A stretch of 64,000 bases of DNA, taken from NCBI RefSeq assembly GCF_900100115.1, contig NZ_FNKL01000001.1, positions 558,001 through 622,000 on the forward strand. The letters run 5' to 3'. Below, in pieces: positions 34,071-43,287 of this stretch. This DNA is from Chryseobacterium soldanellicola. GTDB lineage: Bacteria > Bacteroidota > Bacteroidia > Flavobacteriales > Weeksellaceae. The position numbers were made by a program, and so were the translations under genes. The notes under the pieces are model-generated. The model searched no databases and was not told where the DNA came from. It was given only the letters and a program-made list of their open reading frames with translations. Every line of letters starts with the position of its first letter. Within the stretch, counting starts at the first letter, position 1.

Positions 34071-34658
34071 TTAGTGAAAAAATTGGTAATGACCTTCATT
34101 TGCCCATTTCAGCATCGGCTTATCTCCGGAAGTATCTCCGAAAGCAATTATTTTATCGTATTTATTATCGCTGATTTCTGTTTTTATTCTTATTAATTTT
34201 TCCTTTCCGTTGCAGTTTTTTCCGATGAAATTTCCTGTGAAAACACCGTTTTTAAACTCTGCTTTGGTAGAAACAAGCTGCATTTGGAATGCTTCAGCGA
34301 AAGGTTTAGCCCAAATATCAAGAGAAGCCGTTACCAATAGACTTTGTGTATTATTCCTATCCATATTTTGAATAAAGTCTAATGCATTTTCTCTTACAAT
34401 TTTAGGATAATGCTGCTCAAAAAACTGTTGCGATTTTTTTTCGATTTTCTCCTGAGTTTGTCCTTTAAGAATAGATCCGATGAAGCTTTTCTTTACTTTT
34501 TCGGTCTCGGCAAGCTTTAACTTTAATAAAATGAAAAGCGGAACGTGCTTCAAAAATTGTAAACGGAATTTTGCAGGATCGTAAAATTTAAGATACATAA
34601 ACATGGTATCCTTGTAAGTTATCGTTCCGTCAAAATCAAAACAATACAATTTTTTCAT
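34071..34658 (-). CDS. HAD-superfamily (subfamily IB) phosphatase
   Basis: 195 residues. Motif I DFDGTITYKD with nucleophile Asp near residue 8-10 and motif III/IV AFGDTSGDKPML are clear. The pattern fits HAD-IB phosphatases of the SerB-like group. In the mycobacterial pathway that the neighbours resemble, a phosphatase removes the 5-phosphate from decaprenylphosphoryl-phosphoribose. This enzyme could fill that step, although there it is a PAP2-type protein. It lies 5 bp after the SDR gene. Confidence 0.85.
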   Translation of the reverse strand: MKKLYCFDFDGTITYKDTMFMYLKFYDPAKFRLQFLKHVPLFILLKLKLAETEKVKKSFIGSILKGQTQEKIEKKSQQFFEQHYPKIVRENALDFIQNMDRNNTQSLLVTASLDIWAKPFAEAFQMQLVSTKAEFKNGVFTGNFIGKNCNGKEKLIRIKTEISDNKYDKIIAFGDTSGDKPMLKWANEGHYQFFH

Positions 34659-34663
34659 TTTAA

Positions 34664-35389
34664 TTAAAGCTTTAATTTTTTAAATATAAATTCAGGTATA
34701 TTCCTGATAATCATCATAATAATAACCCAAACAGGTAAAACATACACTACATTTTTCTGCTTTTTAAAAGCTTTGTAAATGCAATCAGCAGCCTGTTTCG
34801 GAGTTGCCGTTAATTTTGGATTTAATGGTAAGCCTTCTGTCATTTTGGTGGCCATAAATCCCGGTTTTACGGTCATTACATGAACTTTCTTTTCAAAAAG
34901 ATAGTTTCTCAGCCCACTCAAATAAGCTGTAAAAGCCGCTTTTGCGCTCCCATAAATAAAATTACTCTGTCTTCCCCGATCTCCTGCTACAGATGATAAA
35001 CCGATGATGGTTCCTGATCTTCTGTTTTCAAATTTCTGAGCAAAATAATTCATTACCGGTACTAATTTCGAGTAATTAATATCAATAATTTTCTCTGTAT
35101 TTTTATTATCATACAATCCTTCTTCTGTGCCTTCGCCTAAATATCCTGTTGCACAAAACAAGAGATTTGAATTGATATTTTCAAAATTGCTGTAATCAAT
35201 TTCTTTCATTAAATCAAGCTCGATAACCTCGGCCTGCTGAAGAAATTTTACATCAATATGCCTTGCAAATCTTTCCGTAGTTTCTTTACTGGAGGTAAAA
35301 AGATAGATTTTTTCAAATTTTTCTCCTTCCTGCAATGCTTTTTCTACAAAAGCCTGTGCTACTTCGGATGTACTTCCTAAAACGATCAT
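34664..35389 (-). CDS. SDR oxidoreductase, DprE2-like
   Basis: 241 residues, short-chain dehydrogenase. The nucleotide loop is reduced to VLGSTSEVAQAF near the N-terminus, and the catalytic Tyr-Lys pair is in YGSAKAAF near 150-157, with Ser in GLSSVAGDRG. A C-terminal hydrophobic segment (VWVIIMMIIRNIPEFIF) resembles DprE2 proteins. DprE2 reduces the 2-keto intermediate made by DprE1, completing epimerisation of polyprenyl-phospho-ribose to arabinose. The pairing with the next gene strongly supports this. Confidence 0.85.
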   Translation of the reverse strand: MIVLGSTSEVAQAFVEKALQEGEKFEKIYLFTSSKETTERFARHIDVKFLQQAEVIELDLMKEIDYSNFENINSNLLFCATGYLGEGTEEGLYDNKNTEKIIDINYSKLVPVMNYFAQKFENRRSGTIIGLSSVAGDRGRQSNFIYGSAKAAFTAYLSGLRNYLFEKKVHVMTVKPGFMATKMTEGLPLNPKLTATPKQAADCIYKAFKKQKNVVYVLPVWVIIMMIIRNIPEFIFKKLKL

Positions 35390-35394
35390 TTGTG

Positions 35395-36711
35395 TTAATT
35401 ATTATTTATGATTCTTTTGTGCTGTAAAGACACAAATTTCGAACTCTGCGTATTTTTAAGATAATTGGTCAGTGAAGATCTGCTCATGCTGTCTTTCGTA
35501 AGGTAAATCCTGCCCCCGAACTCCTGCACGATCTGGTCCAACTGATCTACCAGTTTCTTTAATTTTGAATTGACCTTAAAATCTAAAGCAAGCGTGTAGC
35601 CTTCAACCGGGAAAGAATTGTAGGCTTCGGGATTGTGTTTTCCGAACAGTTTTAAAACTGCCAGGAAAGAACCGTTTCCGCTGTTTGCGATCGTTTCAAG
35701 GATTTTTTTCATTCCTTCTTTTCCTGCTTCTTTCGGGATTACCATCTGATATTGAATGAATCCTGATTTTCCGTAGATCCTGTTCCAATCATGAACAGCA
35801 TCCAAAGGATAGAAAAATGTTTCGTAATCGATGAAAGTTTTAACTTCTTTTTTAGTCTGCTTGTTAAAATACAGTAGGTTAAAAATTTTCACCGTTAAAG
35901 CATTCAAAACAAATCCCGGAAAGTAAAACGGAACCGTCGGCTCAAATTTTTTCTTTAAGCGTAAAGATTTATCTTTTAAATTCTGTGGCAATTCATGTTG
36001 AAAAGCATGCTCACCTCTCATCAAAATACTTCTTCCGATATTTTTTCCTTTTTGAAGGCAGTCGATCCAGGCAACAGTATAGGTCCAGCTTTCACTTTCT
36101 TCAAATAACCTGAAAATTTCATCAAGATTTTCTGCTTTGATACTTTCCTGACGAATGTATGCAGATTCTATATTTTTAAGCTTGAATTTTGCGGTAAGAA
36201 TAATTCCCGTTAATCCCATTCCACCGATGGTAGCCCAGAATTTTTCGATATTTTCATCTCTTGAGCACGTGATAATTTCACCGTTCTCGATCATTAATTT
36301 AAATTCAATCACATATTCTGAAAAACAGCCTTCTGCGTGGTGATTTTTTCCGTGAACATCAGAAGCAATCGCACCTCCGACGGAAACAAATTTCGTTCCC
36401 GGAGTTACATACAGAAAATATCCCTGCGGAACAGAAATTTCCAGAACTTCTGAAAGTAAAACTCCTGATTCGCATTCAATAATTCCGTTTAAACGGTCAA
36501 AACTGATGAATTTATTTAATTTTTTTGTTGAAAATATATGTTCGCCCAAAGAAGCGTCGCCGTAGCATCTTCCGTTTCCTCTTGCGATAACTTCATTATG
36601 ATCAAGTACAAATTCTTTTATTTTTTTGAAGCTGTCATCAGACTTCATTTCCTTTTCCACTATGGGAAAATTACCCCAGTTGGTAACTTTTTGTATAAAA
36701 TTCGGCTTCAT
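35395..36711 (-). CDS. FAD-dependent oxidase, DprE1-like
   Basis: 438 residues of the FAD_binding_4 family. GNGRCYGDASL, then VTPGTKFVSVGGAIASDVHGKNHH, closely match the FAD-binding region of mycobacterial DprE1. YLTKDS near the C-terminus matches the segment holding the DprE1 active-site Lys. DprE1 oxidises C2 of polyprenyl-phospho-ribose. It overlaps the upstream UbiA gene by 4 bp and lies 5 bp before the DprE2-like gene, so all three are one operon. Confidence 0.87.
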   Translation of the reverse strand: MKPNFIQKVTNWGNFPIVEKEMKSDDSFKKIKEFVLDHNEVIARGNGRCYGDASLGEHIFSTKKLNKFISFDRLNGIIECESGVLLSEVLEISVPQGYFLYVTPGTKFVSVGGAIASDVHGKNHHAEGCFSEYVIEFKLMIENGEIITCSRDENIEKFWATIGGMGLTGIILTAKFKLKNIESAYIRQESIKAENLDEIFRLFEESESWTYTVAWIDCLQKGKNIGRSILMRGEHAFQHELPQNLKDKSLRLKKKFEPTVPFYFPGFVLNALTVKIFNLLYFNKQTKKEVKTFIDYETFFYPLDAVHDWNRIYGKSGFIQYQMVIPKEAGKEGMKKILETIANSGNGSFLAVLKLFGKHNPEAYNSFPVEGYTLALDFKVNSKLKKLVDQLDQIVQEFGGRIYLTKDSMSRSSLTNYLKNTQSSKFVSLQHKRIINNN

Positions 36712-37595
36712 TTTTTAAAGTAAATTTGAATTAAAAATGTAGCAACCCACAATATTAATGTGATTTGGATGTATCGGTCTCTGTAAACGATTTTCGTAGG
36801 AGATTCTGTCCTGTTGTACACCAGCGTTTGCTGTAAATATCTTAAAAACGCGAATACAACAAAGATTACCGTATAAAAAACACGCTCATGAAATTTTGCC
36901 TGTACTTCCGGTGACAATGTAAACATTAAGTAACATACGATCGCCAATGTTACGGAAATCGAAAGTGCGATGTCTGCAAACTGTACGTTGTATCCGTCCA
37001 AGGCTTTTCTTGTTTTTCCGGAAACCTGAGCATTGATGAGCTCTCCCCTCCTTTTTCCGATTGCTAAAACCAGAGCCAGAACAAATGTCAGCAAGATCGC
37101 CCACTGGGAAATGCTAATTCCTGTAATGTACCCTCCTGACAGCACCCGGAAAACAAAACCAAGCGCAATAATGGAGATATCGATAATGGGAACGTGCTTT
37201 AATTTGAATGTATAAGCAAGATTCATGACAAAATAAAATCCTACGACCGTTGCAAACTTCCAAAGATTTTCATGAAAATAAGCCTGCGCCACAAAAACGA
37301 GCGCAATATCGAGGATCATGATTCCTATTAAAATCCCGATCGCCGTTGGTTTTGAAATTGCTCCGCTTGCCAGGGGACGTCTTCTTTTTTCGGGATGCTT
37401 CCGGTCTGCTTCAATATCGTTATAGTCATTTAAGATGTATACAACGCTGGCAGTGAGCGAGAAAATAATGAAAGCACAGATACTTTTCGAAAGTAGATCT
37501 ACATTTTTAATATTACCTGAAAAAAACAGGGGGACAAAAACAAATAGGTTTTTCACCCATTGCTCTACTCGGAGTAGTTTTAAATATTTCTTCAT
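36708..37595 (-). CDS. UbiA-family polyprenyl-phosphate phosphoribosyltransferase-like protein
   Basis: 295 residues with seven to nine membrane helices. The first Asp-rich motif is NDYNDIEADRKHPEKRRRPL and the second region has FKLKHVPIIDI. With DprE1 and DprE2 homologues directly downstream, it best fits the Rv3806c-type enzyme that transfers phosphoribose from PRPP to a polyprenyl phosphate, rather than a quinone prenyltransferase. It is the first gene of the run. TATTTTTG at 37613-37620 may be its -7 element. Confidence 0.88.
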   Translation of the reverse strand: MKKYLKLLRVEQWVKNLFVFVPLFFSGNIKNVDLLSKSICAFIIFSLTASVVYILNDYNDIEADRKHPEKRRRPLASGAISKPTAIGILIGIMILDIALVFVAQAYFHENLWKFATVVGFYFVMNLAYTFKLKHVPIIDISIIALGFVFRVLSGGYITGISISQWAILLTFVLALVLAIGKRRGELINAQVSGKTRKALDGYNVQFADIALSISVTLAIVCYLMFTLSPEVQAKFHERVFYTVIFVVFAFLRYLQQTLVYNRTESPTKIVYRDRYIQITLILWVATFLIQIYFKK

Positions 37596-37657
37596 CTATG
37601 TTAAATCAATTGCAAAAATAGTGAATTTCAAATAAAAAATTACCTCATAAAAATACA

Positions 37658-37682
37658 AAAAAAAACCGCCGAAGCGGTCTTT
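37658..37682 (-). terminator. Terminator of the OmpA lipoprotein gene
   Basis: On the minus strand ACCGC and GCGGT pair around TTCG, a stable tetraloop type, followed by nine T residues. Confidence 0.88.
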
Positions 37683-37708
37683 ATGAAAATATTTATATAT
37701 TAAATTAA

Positions 37709-38398
37709 TTACTGCCCTTGTTTGGCTTCGTTAATCATTTTTTCATTTGCAGTAATGGCAAATTCCACTCTTCTGTTTTTAGCTCTGCCTTCATCCGTCT
37801 CATTTGATGCAACAGGCATGCTTTCTCCTTCACCTAAAGCGAATAATCTGCTGGAAGCTATACCTTTACTTGCTAAGTAAGCTTTTACAGAATTTGCTCT
37901 GTTTTCAGAAAGTTTCTGATTGTAAGCATCTGTACCTTTGTCGTCAGTATGGCCATAAATATTGATATTTGTATCAGGATTGTTGATCAGAACCTGTGCC
38001 AATTTATCAAGATTTGTTTTTGCCGTGCTGGAAAGCGCTGTTGAATTAAAATCAAAGTTTACAATACTTTCATTTAAAGTAATTTTGATACCGTCACCTA
38101 CTCTTTCCACTTGAGCTCCCGGTAAAGTTTCTTTAATTTCTTTTGCCTGCTTATCCATCTTATTACCGATCACGTTACCTGCAACACCACCGATAATACC
38201 TCCTAAAACAGCTCCTAAAGCCGAGTTTTTACCACTTCCTACATTATTTCCCAAGATACCGCCGATTACAGCTCCTGATGCCGCACCTACAGCTGTACCT
38301 CTTTGTTGGTGATTTGAATTCTGAACGGCCTCACAACTTGTCAACAACAGTGCTGATGATAAGAAAAGGGCTCCGATATATGTTTTACTAAATTTCAT
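37709..38398 (-). CDS. OmpA-family lipoprotein with glycine-zipper segment
   Basis: 229 residues. The lipobox is LTSC (Cys about 22). Residues about 35-80 form a Gly-rich zipper (AVGAASGAVIGGILGNNVG and more), and the C-terminal OmpA domain (about 105-220) binds peptidoglycan with GHTDDKGTDAYN and LSENRANSV. It should tether the outer membrane to the wall. It follows a small lipoprotein gene by 20 bp and ends at a strong terminator. Confidence 0.94.
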   Translation of the reverse strand: MKFSKTYIGALFLSSALLLTSCEAVQNSNHQQRGTAVGAASGAVIGGILGNNVGSGKNSALGAVLGGIIGGVAGNVIGNKMDKQAKEIKETLPGAQVERVGDGIKITLNESIVNFDFNSTALSSTAKTNLDKLAQVLINNPDTNINIYGHTDDKGTDAYNQKLSENRANSVKAYLASKGIASSRLFALGEGESMPVASNETDEGRAKNRRVEFAITANEKMINEAKQGQ

Positions 38399-38418
38399 CT
38401 TTTTTATTTTTTTAATTA

Positions 38419-38913
38419 TTATTTCATTCCAGTTCTCTCGAAGTTGTAAACAACTCTTACATTTTCTCCGTCAAACGGAACATTTTGCTCAAGCGAAAAT
38501 TGGTCTGTAGTCTGATTGGTAAGGGTTAAAGTATATCCTGCGATATTTTGTTTTGCTTTTGTACCGTCAGCAATTTTTTTGAAATTAAATGTATTTCCGC
38601 TTACGACATCCACTTTAATCGGCTGTGTAAATCCTGCTCCGCAATTTCCTCCTCCATTCAACGTATAAGCTCCTGTGTAGTTATTAGGAATTAATCTCCA
38701 GTGACTTCCTACAAAACATTGTGCGTCCACACCATCATCGAAAGGCTTGATTTTAAATTTTTTATCATAATCTACACTCACGATCTGCCAGTCTCCTTTC
38801 ATCTTAAGGAATTCTGATCTTTGATTTTGGGCTGTTTTAGCGTTATTAACGGCGGAACAAGACACTGCAAATAGTGATGTCCCCAACATCCCTGCAATAA
38901 GTAACTTTTTCAT
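38419..38913 (-). CDS. Lipocalin-like domain lipoprotein
   Basis: 164 residues with a lipoprotein signal ending in AVSC (Cys about 19). The body begins FLKMKGDWQIVSVDYDKKF and has strand-like segments with two Cys (DAQCFVGSHW, GGGNCGAGF), consistent with a small lipocalin-like barrel found in Bacteroidetes lipoproteins. Function unknown. It is the first gene of a two-gene unit with the OmpA lipoprotein. Confidence 0.8.
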   Translation of the reverse strand: MKKLLIAGMLGTSLFAVSCSAVNNAKTAQNQRSEFLKMKGDWQIVSVDYDKKFKIKPFDDGVDAQCFVGSHWRLIPNNYTGAYTLNGGGNCGAGFTQPIKVDVVSGNTFNFKKIADGTKAKQNIAGYTLTLTNQTTDQFSLEQNVPFDGENVRVVYNFERTGMK

Positions 38914-38977
38914 TTTGTTGTTTATTATTTTGTTATATTAAAGTTACAAAAAACCGTGCCAAAATTGAAAAATTTAA

Positions 38978-39007
38978 ATAAAAAAAGTCCGAAAATTTCG
39001 GACCTTG
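38978..39007 (-). terminator. Terminator of the subtilase gene
   Basis: On the minus strand GTCCGAAA and TTTCGGAC pair around a short loop and are followed by seven T residues, about 32 bp after the stop codon. Confidence 0.88.
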
Positions 39008-39038
39008 TATGTTTTATTCTTAAATTCAGAAAGATATA

Positions 39039-40721
39039 CTATTTTTTAACACCCTTTTTTACGGATTTCGCAGGCTTTTTTACATTGGAAGATTTACCAT
39101 TATAAAAATTAGTATATGCGTATTCTGCGGCCTTCTTCAGATCAATTACCCCTCCCGCCTGTGAGAAGTTACTGAATTGATTCTCAGTACTTGGGTTACT
39201 TGATTTTACTAAAGCTTCAATAACCTGATCCGGCTTTAAGTTTGGCATATACGCCAGTAAAACCGCAGCAGCACCAGCTACAACTGGAGAAGCCATGGAA
39301 GTTCCCTGTAAATATTTATACTCATTGTGAGGAACTGTAGAATAAATTTCTTCACCCGGAGCAAAAACATTGACCATATTTTTGTTAAAATTAGAAAAGC
39401 CTGCTCTCAGCTCATTATTTCTGTTGGTACTCGCTCCGACTACCAATACATTATTTACAAATGGTTTTTCATCTGTATTACTTTTAAAGTTGGTAGGGTA
39501 AGCAACATGTTCGGCAACGTCTTCATTTTCATTTCCGGCAGCTTTTACCAAAAGAACTCCTTTATCCTGAGCATATTTGAAGGCATCCCAAACTACATTT
39601 TTTCCGGGAGAAACAGGTTTCCCGAAACTCATGTTTAAAACTTTCGCACCGTTATCAACTGCATATCTGATGGCATTTGCAACGTCTTTATCTCTTTCAT
39701 CACCATTTGGCACTGTTCTTACCGACATGATTTTAGCAACTCTGGAAGCTACACCGTACTGGATTTCTTTTCCCTGAGGAAGTCCTGCGATAATCCCTGC
39801 AACGTGTGTTCCGTGCATCGCATCCGGGCCTTCATAATGATTGTTTCCGTAATTTTTTTCATAATAATCGTCGTAGTTATCTCCTACAATCTCTTTTCTA
39901 GGATCGTAGCTTAGATCATATTGCTTAGCTTCCGGGCCAACCTGATCAAGCGCTTCTTTCATTTGCTCTCTCATTGATTTTTCAAATTCTGCAGAGCTTT
40001 TACCTTTAAATTCAGGGCTTTGAGAAACCTGATTTAAAACCTGTAAAGCAATTGCATCTTTCTGATCTGTCGGAGGTTTTATGGCAGCAACATTTTCAGG
40101 TGTTACAGATTTACCACCCAGCAATTTTACCATGTTTGGAATAAGCTCATTGATCATTGTATAGGTTTGTGCACCTTGTCTGGCTTCAACACTTTTCTTT
40201 GCAAAAATCTCTTTAGATTTCATGTACATCGCAAATTCTTCCGGCATTTTTGCCTGGTTTGCTTTGTTTTTTGTAGAATCATCACCTTCGAAAATAGGCT
40301 TATATTTGGCGACAACTCTGGTTACTTCCATATTGTCAACATCGATATCTCCGTTTTTTCCACCGATGAAATTCCATCCGTGAACATCGTCGATATATCC
40401 GTTTCCGTCGTCATCTTTTCCGTTATCCGGAACTTCATTAGGATTAGACCAAACGTTTTTAATTAAACCCGGGTGATCTACCTGAACACCACTGTCTAAC
40501 ACCCCAACAACAACTGTTTTAGGCTTAAGACCTTTAGATTCTAAATATTTATAAGCATTTTCCGTGTTTACACCATACACTTTTGAAGTGGCAAAATCTT
40601 TGTGATACCAAGTCATAAGATCTTTATCCTCATTCTGACCGGCTTTTGTTCCCTGTGCTTCCTGAGCAAAAGAGAAACTGAAACCTGCTAAAAAAACAGC
40701 AGCTAATAATACCTTTTTCAT
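39039..40721 (-). CDS. Exported S8 subtilisin-like serine protease
   Basis: 560 residues with a signal peptide cut near FSFAQ. The catalytic triad is Asp76 in GVLDSGV, His in HGTHVAG near 315 and Ser in GTSMASP near 500. An unusually long insert (about 230 residues) lies between Asp and His and is rich in charged helices (KSSAEFEKSMREQMKEALD). The C-terminus is Lys-rich (VKKPAKSVKKGVKK) with no T9SS sorting domain, so it is probably periplasmic. It is flanked by its own terminator. Confidence 0.93.
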   Translation of the reverse strand: MKKVLLAAVFLAGFSFSFAQEAQGTKAGQNEDKDLMTWYHKDFATSKVYGVNTENAYKYLESKGLKPKTVVVGVLDSGVQVDHPGLIKNVWSNPNEVPDNGKDDDGNGYIDDVHGWNFIGGKNGDIDVDNMEVTRVVAKYKPIFEGDDSTKNKANQAKMPEEFAMYMKSKEIFAKKSVEARQGAQTYTMINELIPNMVKLLGGKSVTPENVAAIKPPTDQKDAIALQVLNQVSQSPEFKGKSSAEFEKSMREQMKEALDQVGPEAKQYDLSYDPRKEIVGDNYDDYYEKNYGNNHYEGPDAMHGTHVAGIIAGLPQGKEIQYGVASRVAKIMSVRTVPNGDERDKDVANAIRYAVDNGAKVLNMSFGKPVSPGKNVVWDAFKYAQDKGVLLVKAAGNENEDVAEHVAYPTNFKSNTDEKPFVNNVLVVGASTNRNNELRAGFSNFNKNMVNVFAPGEEIYSTVPHNEYKYLQGTSMASPVVAGAAAVLLAYMPNLKPDQVIEALVKSSNPSTENQFSNFSQAGGVIDLKKAAEYAYTNFYNGKSSNVKKPAKSVKKGVKK

Positions 40722-40799
40722 ATGTAAATTTTATTTTAAAATCATGTGTCATTGCTTTATCATTTGAAACTTATGTTTCCGGATAACTGCAATTTCATG

Positions 40800-41417
40800 T
40801 TAATATGATTGTTTAATATTTTTAATATAAGTCAAAGATTCCGGTCCTTTGTTACAAATAAGATCCAAAATCGATAAATCATTCAAAAAACCCAGTTTAT
40901 CTGTGAAAGTCTGATAATATTCTTCCATCTCAAATTCTGACGGCACTTTTGCGGAAAATTTCTCACGAAAGTTGATCTCTTCAGGATTTTTGATATATTC
41001 TACATTCAAAGAGTATGCCTTTTCTGTTTTCAGAATCTGCTGAAGGATTTCCAGTGCTTTTAGATTAAAATCAAGCAAATGGTTTTCTTTTAAATCAAAT
41101 ATTTTCTTCAATTTATCCTCGTAATATTCAAAATACGGAGAACTCTGATACGCTGTTTTAATAGATTTCCAATGAAGGTTTCTCCAATCTTCCCTGTAAG
41201 AAATCTCAATGTCCTTTAATTCCCTTTTTCCGTTGTGATGAATGGGAATGATCAATGAAAGCTTTCCGTTTGCGCCATAAATATTGGCTCTATTTCTGTA
41301 GGTCTGCTTTGGAAAACTTTCAAACTGTTCAAATAAAATTTCATTATCAGCATTCAAAAATACTGAAAACCAAGAAATTGGCGGCAAATAAAATACCGGT
41401 AAAAGTACATTCTTCAT
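40800..41417 (-). CDS. WbqC family protein
   Basis: 205 residues from 41417 (MKNVLLPVFYLPPISWF). A start at 41441 adds eight residues without support. It matches the WbqC family: YLPPISWF, then TYRNRANIYGANGKLSLIIPI and the LNDLSILDLICNKG end. WbqC-like proteins occur in surface-polysaccharide loci and next to lepB/dapB in flavobacteria; their activity is not firmly known. It follows lepB by 63 bp on the same strand. Confidence 0.88.
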   Translation of the reverse strand: MKNVLLPVFYLPPISWFSVFLNADNEILFEQFESFPKQTYRNRANIYGANGKLSLIIPIHHNGKRELKDIEISYREDWRNLHWKSIKTAYQSSPYFEYYEDKLKKIFDLKENHLLDFNLKALEILQQILKTEKAYSLNVEYIKNPEEINFREKFSAKVPSEFEMEEYYQTFTDKLGFLNDLSILDLICNKGPESLTYIKNIKQSY

Positions 41418-41480
41418 ATTCACAATACAAAAATGAAGCATTCTTTCAAATACTTCATTTTATTTCTAAATTTATTTAAT

Positions 41481-43154
41481 TTATATCTCGTCTTCTTTTT
41501 TTTCTTTCCCCTTTCCAAAGAGTTTCATAAAATACTCCCATCCGAAGAATAGAATAAGTATCATCGCTGCAATCCACCAGTAAGAAGTTTTATTGGCTTC
41601 CCCTGTATTTGTCGCTTTAAACATTCTGTCCCAACGAATCTTTTTCGGAGCCTGATAAGAAGAGCTTGCATCTGAGAAAACTCCCTGTACACTCATCCAT
41701 GTGAACATTGGCCGTCCAACAATATTTTCTTCAGGAACAAAACCAAAGAATCTTGCATCCAGCGAAGCATCTCTGTTGTCCCCAATCATCATATAGTAAT
41801 CTTGTTTAATTGTATATTGATTAGCTTCTTTTCCGTTGATGAAAATTTTTCCGTTTTTCTTTTCTAAACTGTTGTGTTCGTATTCAGAAATAACCCATTG
41901 ATACATTGGAAGTGTTTCCTGGTTGATCGCCACTACATCTCCTTTTTTAGGAATTCTTAGCGGGCCGTACCAATCCTGATTCCACGGTTTGTTGATCGGG
42001 AAAATAGATTGAGTTGTATCAATGCTTTTTGTATAGGCTGATTTATCGGCATTTAATTTATACGAAATAGTTGCAGAACCTTTTGCATACATATTTTCCG
42101 TCATATCAATCACATTCGGTAATGTTTTGATTTCTGCAGCCGTTTTATCTGTAAGACCCTGGAACGTATAAGTGAATCCCTTATCATTCTGCTCTTCCCT
42201 TACAGGCAGGAATCCATATGTATTATAAAGCGCAGGAATATCCAACTGAGCTCCCGTATTTACTGTATAAGCATGTTGAACTTCTTGGTCACCCAAAACC
42301 GTTTCAGGTTTGTTATTAACGAAAAGTCTTCCGGCTCTCATTTCAAAAACATCACCCGCAACCGCAACACATCTTTTAACATAAGGATCTTTTCTGTCCG
42401 TAGCCGTGTGTACCGAATCCTGGGGATAATTGAAAACAACAATATCGTTTTTCTGAGGTTTGCTGAACTGCAAAATTCTTTCGTAAGGCAATTTTATTCC
42501 ATCTACATACGATTTAGGGTCATCTTTAGGGTTGCCTTTTTCACCGGAATCAAAAATAGTTCCCTGCAGGAAAGGAATTGCCAAAGGGCGCATCGGAAGC
42601 CTGTAACCGTAGCTCCATTTGTTAACGAAAAGGAAATCACCTACAAGCAACGTTCTTTCCATTGATCCTGTTGGAATCCCGAAAGGCTGCGTTACAAAAA
42701 CGTGAATAATCGTCGCAAAAACAACCGCAAAAGTAACAGAGCCTATAAAAGAATCTTTCTTTTTACCTTTCGCAATCTTTTCTTCTTCAGTTAAATATAA
42801 ATCATTTGAACTTTCATCTTCTATTTCTGCATCTTTAGAATAATTGACTGTTGCCATATAAATAAATGGAAGAATAACCGTCAAAAGCTGGTTCTGGAAA
42901 AGGCTTTTCCCGAATTTCTTCATTAAATAAATATGAAAAACCGACATCATGATAGGCCCTACAATCGGTAAATACGATAAAATAGCCCACCATTTCGGAT
43001 GTTTTGTTTCCTTTAAAATAATAAAGTAATTGTAAAAAGGTATAAATGCGAATAACGGACTATACCCCATTTTCTTGAACAGCTTCCACGTGGAAAGTCC
43101 CATCAATACTGATAAAATGAGAACGTAGACTGTATAAGTTAAAAAATAATTCAT
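41481..43154 (-). CDS. lepB: Signal peptidase I
   Basis: 557 residues, larger than the enterobacterial enzyme, as is common in Bacteroidetes. Three membrane helices fill the first 105 residues, another precedes the catalytic domain, and one lies near the C-terminus. The catalytic Ser is in GSMERTLL near 165 and the general-base Lys in YVKRCVAVAGD near 258. GDNRDASLDARFFG is the late conserved box. It removes signal peptides from exported proteins, of which this window has many. It lies between dapB and the WbqC gene. Confidence 0.96.
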   Translation of the reverse strand: MNYFLTYTVYVLILSVLMGLSTWKLFKKMGYSPLFAFIPFYNYFIILKETKHPKWWAILSYLPIVGPIMMSVFHIYLMKKFGKSLFQNQLLTVILPFIYMATVNYSKDAEIEDESSNDLYLTEEEKIAKGKKKDSFIGSVTFAVVFATIIHVFVTQPFGIPTGSMERTLLVGDFLFVNKWSYGYRLPMRPLAIPFLQGTIFDSGEKGNPKDDPKSYVDGIKLPYERILQFSKPQKNDIVVFNYPQDSVHTATDRKDPYVKRCVAVAGDVFEMRAGRLFVNNKPETVLGDQEVQHAYTVNTGAQLDIPALYNTYGFLPVREEQNDKGFTYTFQGLTDKTAAEIKTLPNVIDMTENMYAKGSATISYKLNADKSAYTKSIDTTQSIFPINKPWNQDWYGPLRIPKKGDVVAINQETLPMYQWVISEYEHNSLEKKNGKIFINGKEANQYTIKQDYYMMIGDNRDASLDARFFGFVPEENIVGRPMFTWMSVQGVFSDASSSYQAPKKIRWDRMFKATNTGEANKTSYWWIAAMILILFFGWEYFMKLFGKGKEKKEDEI

Positions 43155-43191
43155 AAAATTTTTGTGCCTAATCTATACTATAAATGATAAA

Positions 43192-43248
43192 TGGTGAGTG
43201 ATCAATGATCATCAATTATTCTATTACCAATTGATTACTGACCATTCA
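43192..43248. repeat. Imperfect inverted repeat upstream of lepB
   Basis: AATGGTGAGTGATCAAT and ATTGATTACTGACCATT are complementary at 15 of 17 positions around a 23-bp loop. The words resemble those at 660-740 and 45680-45760, a dispersed family found between minus-strand genes. Confidence 0.6.
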
Positions 43249-43287
43249 CTTCTAATTTGTTTGCAATTTAGGGATTTTGTTACAACG

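Noticed and set aside
43084..43095. parS site (TTCCACGTGGAA) in lepB
   Set aside because: The 12-bp core is palindromic and near parB, but the outer bases do not fit TGTTnCACGTGnAACA and it encodes ordinary LepB residues (TWKL). It would need ParB ChIP to revive.
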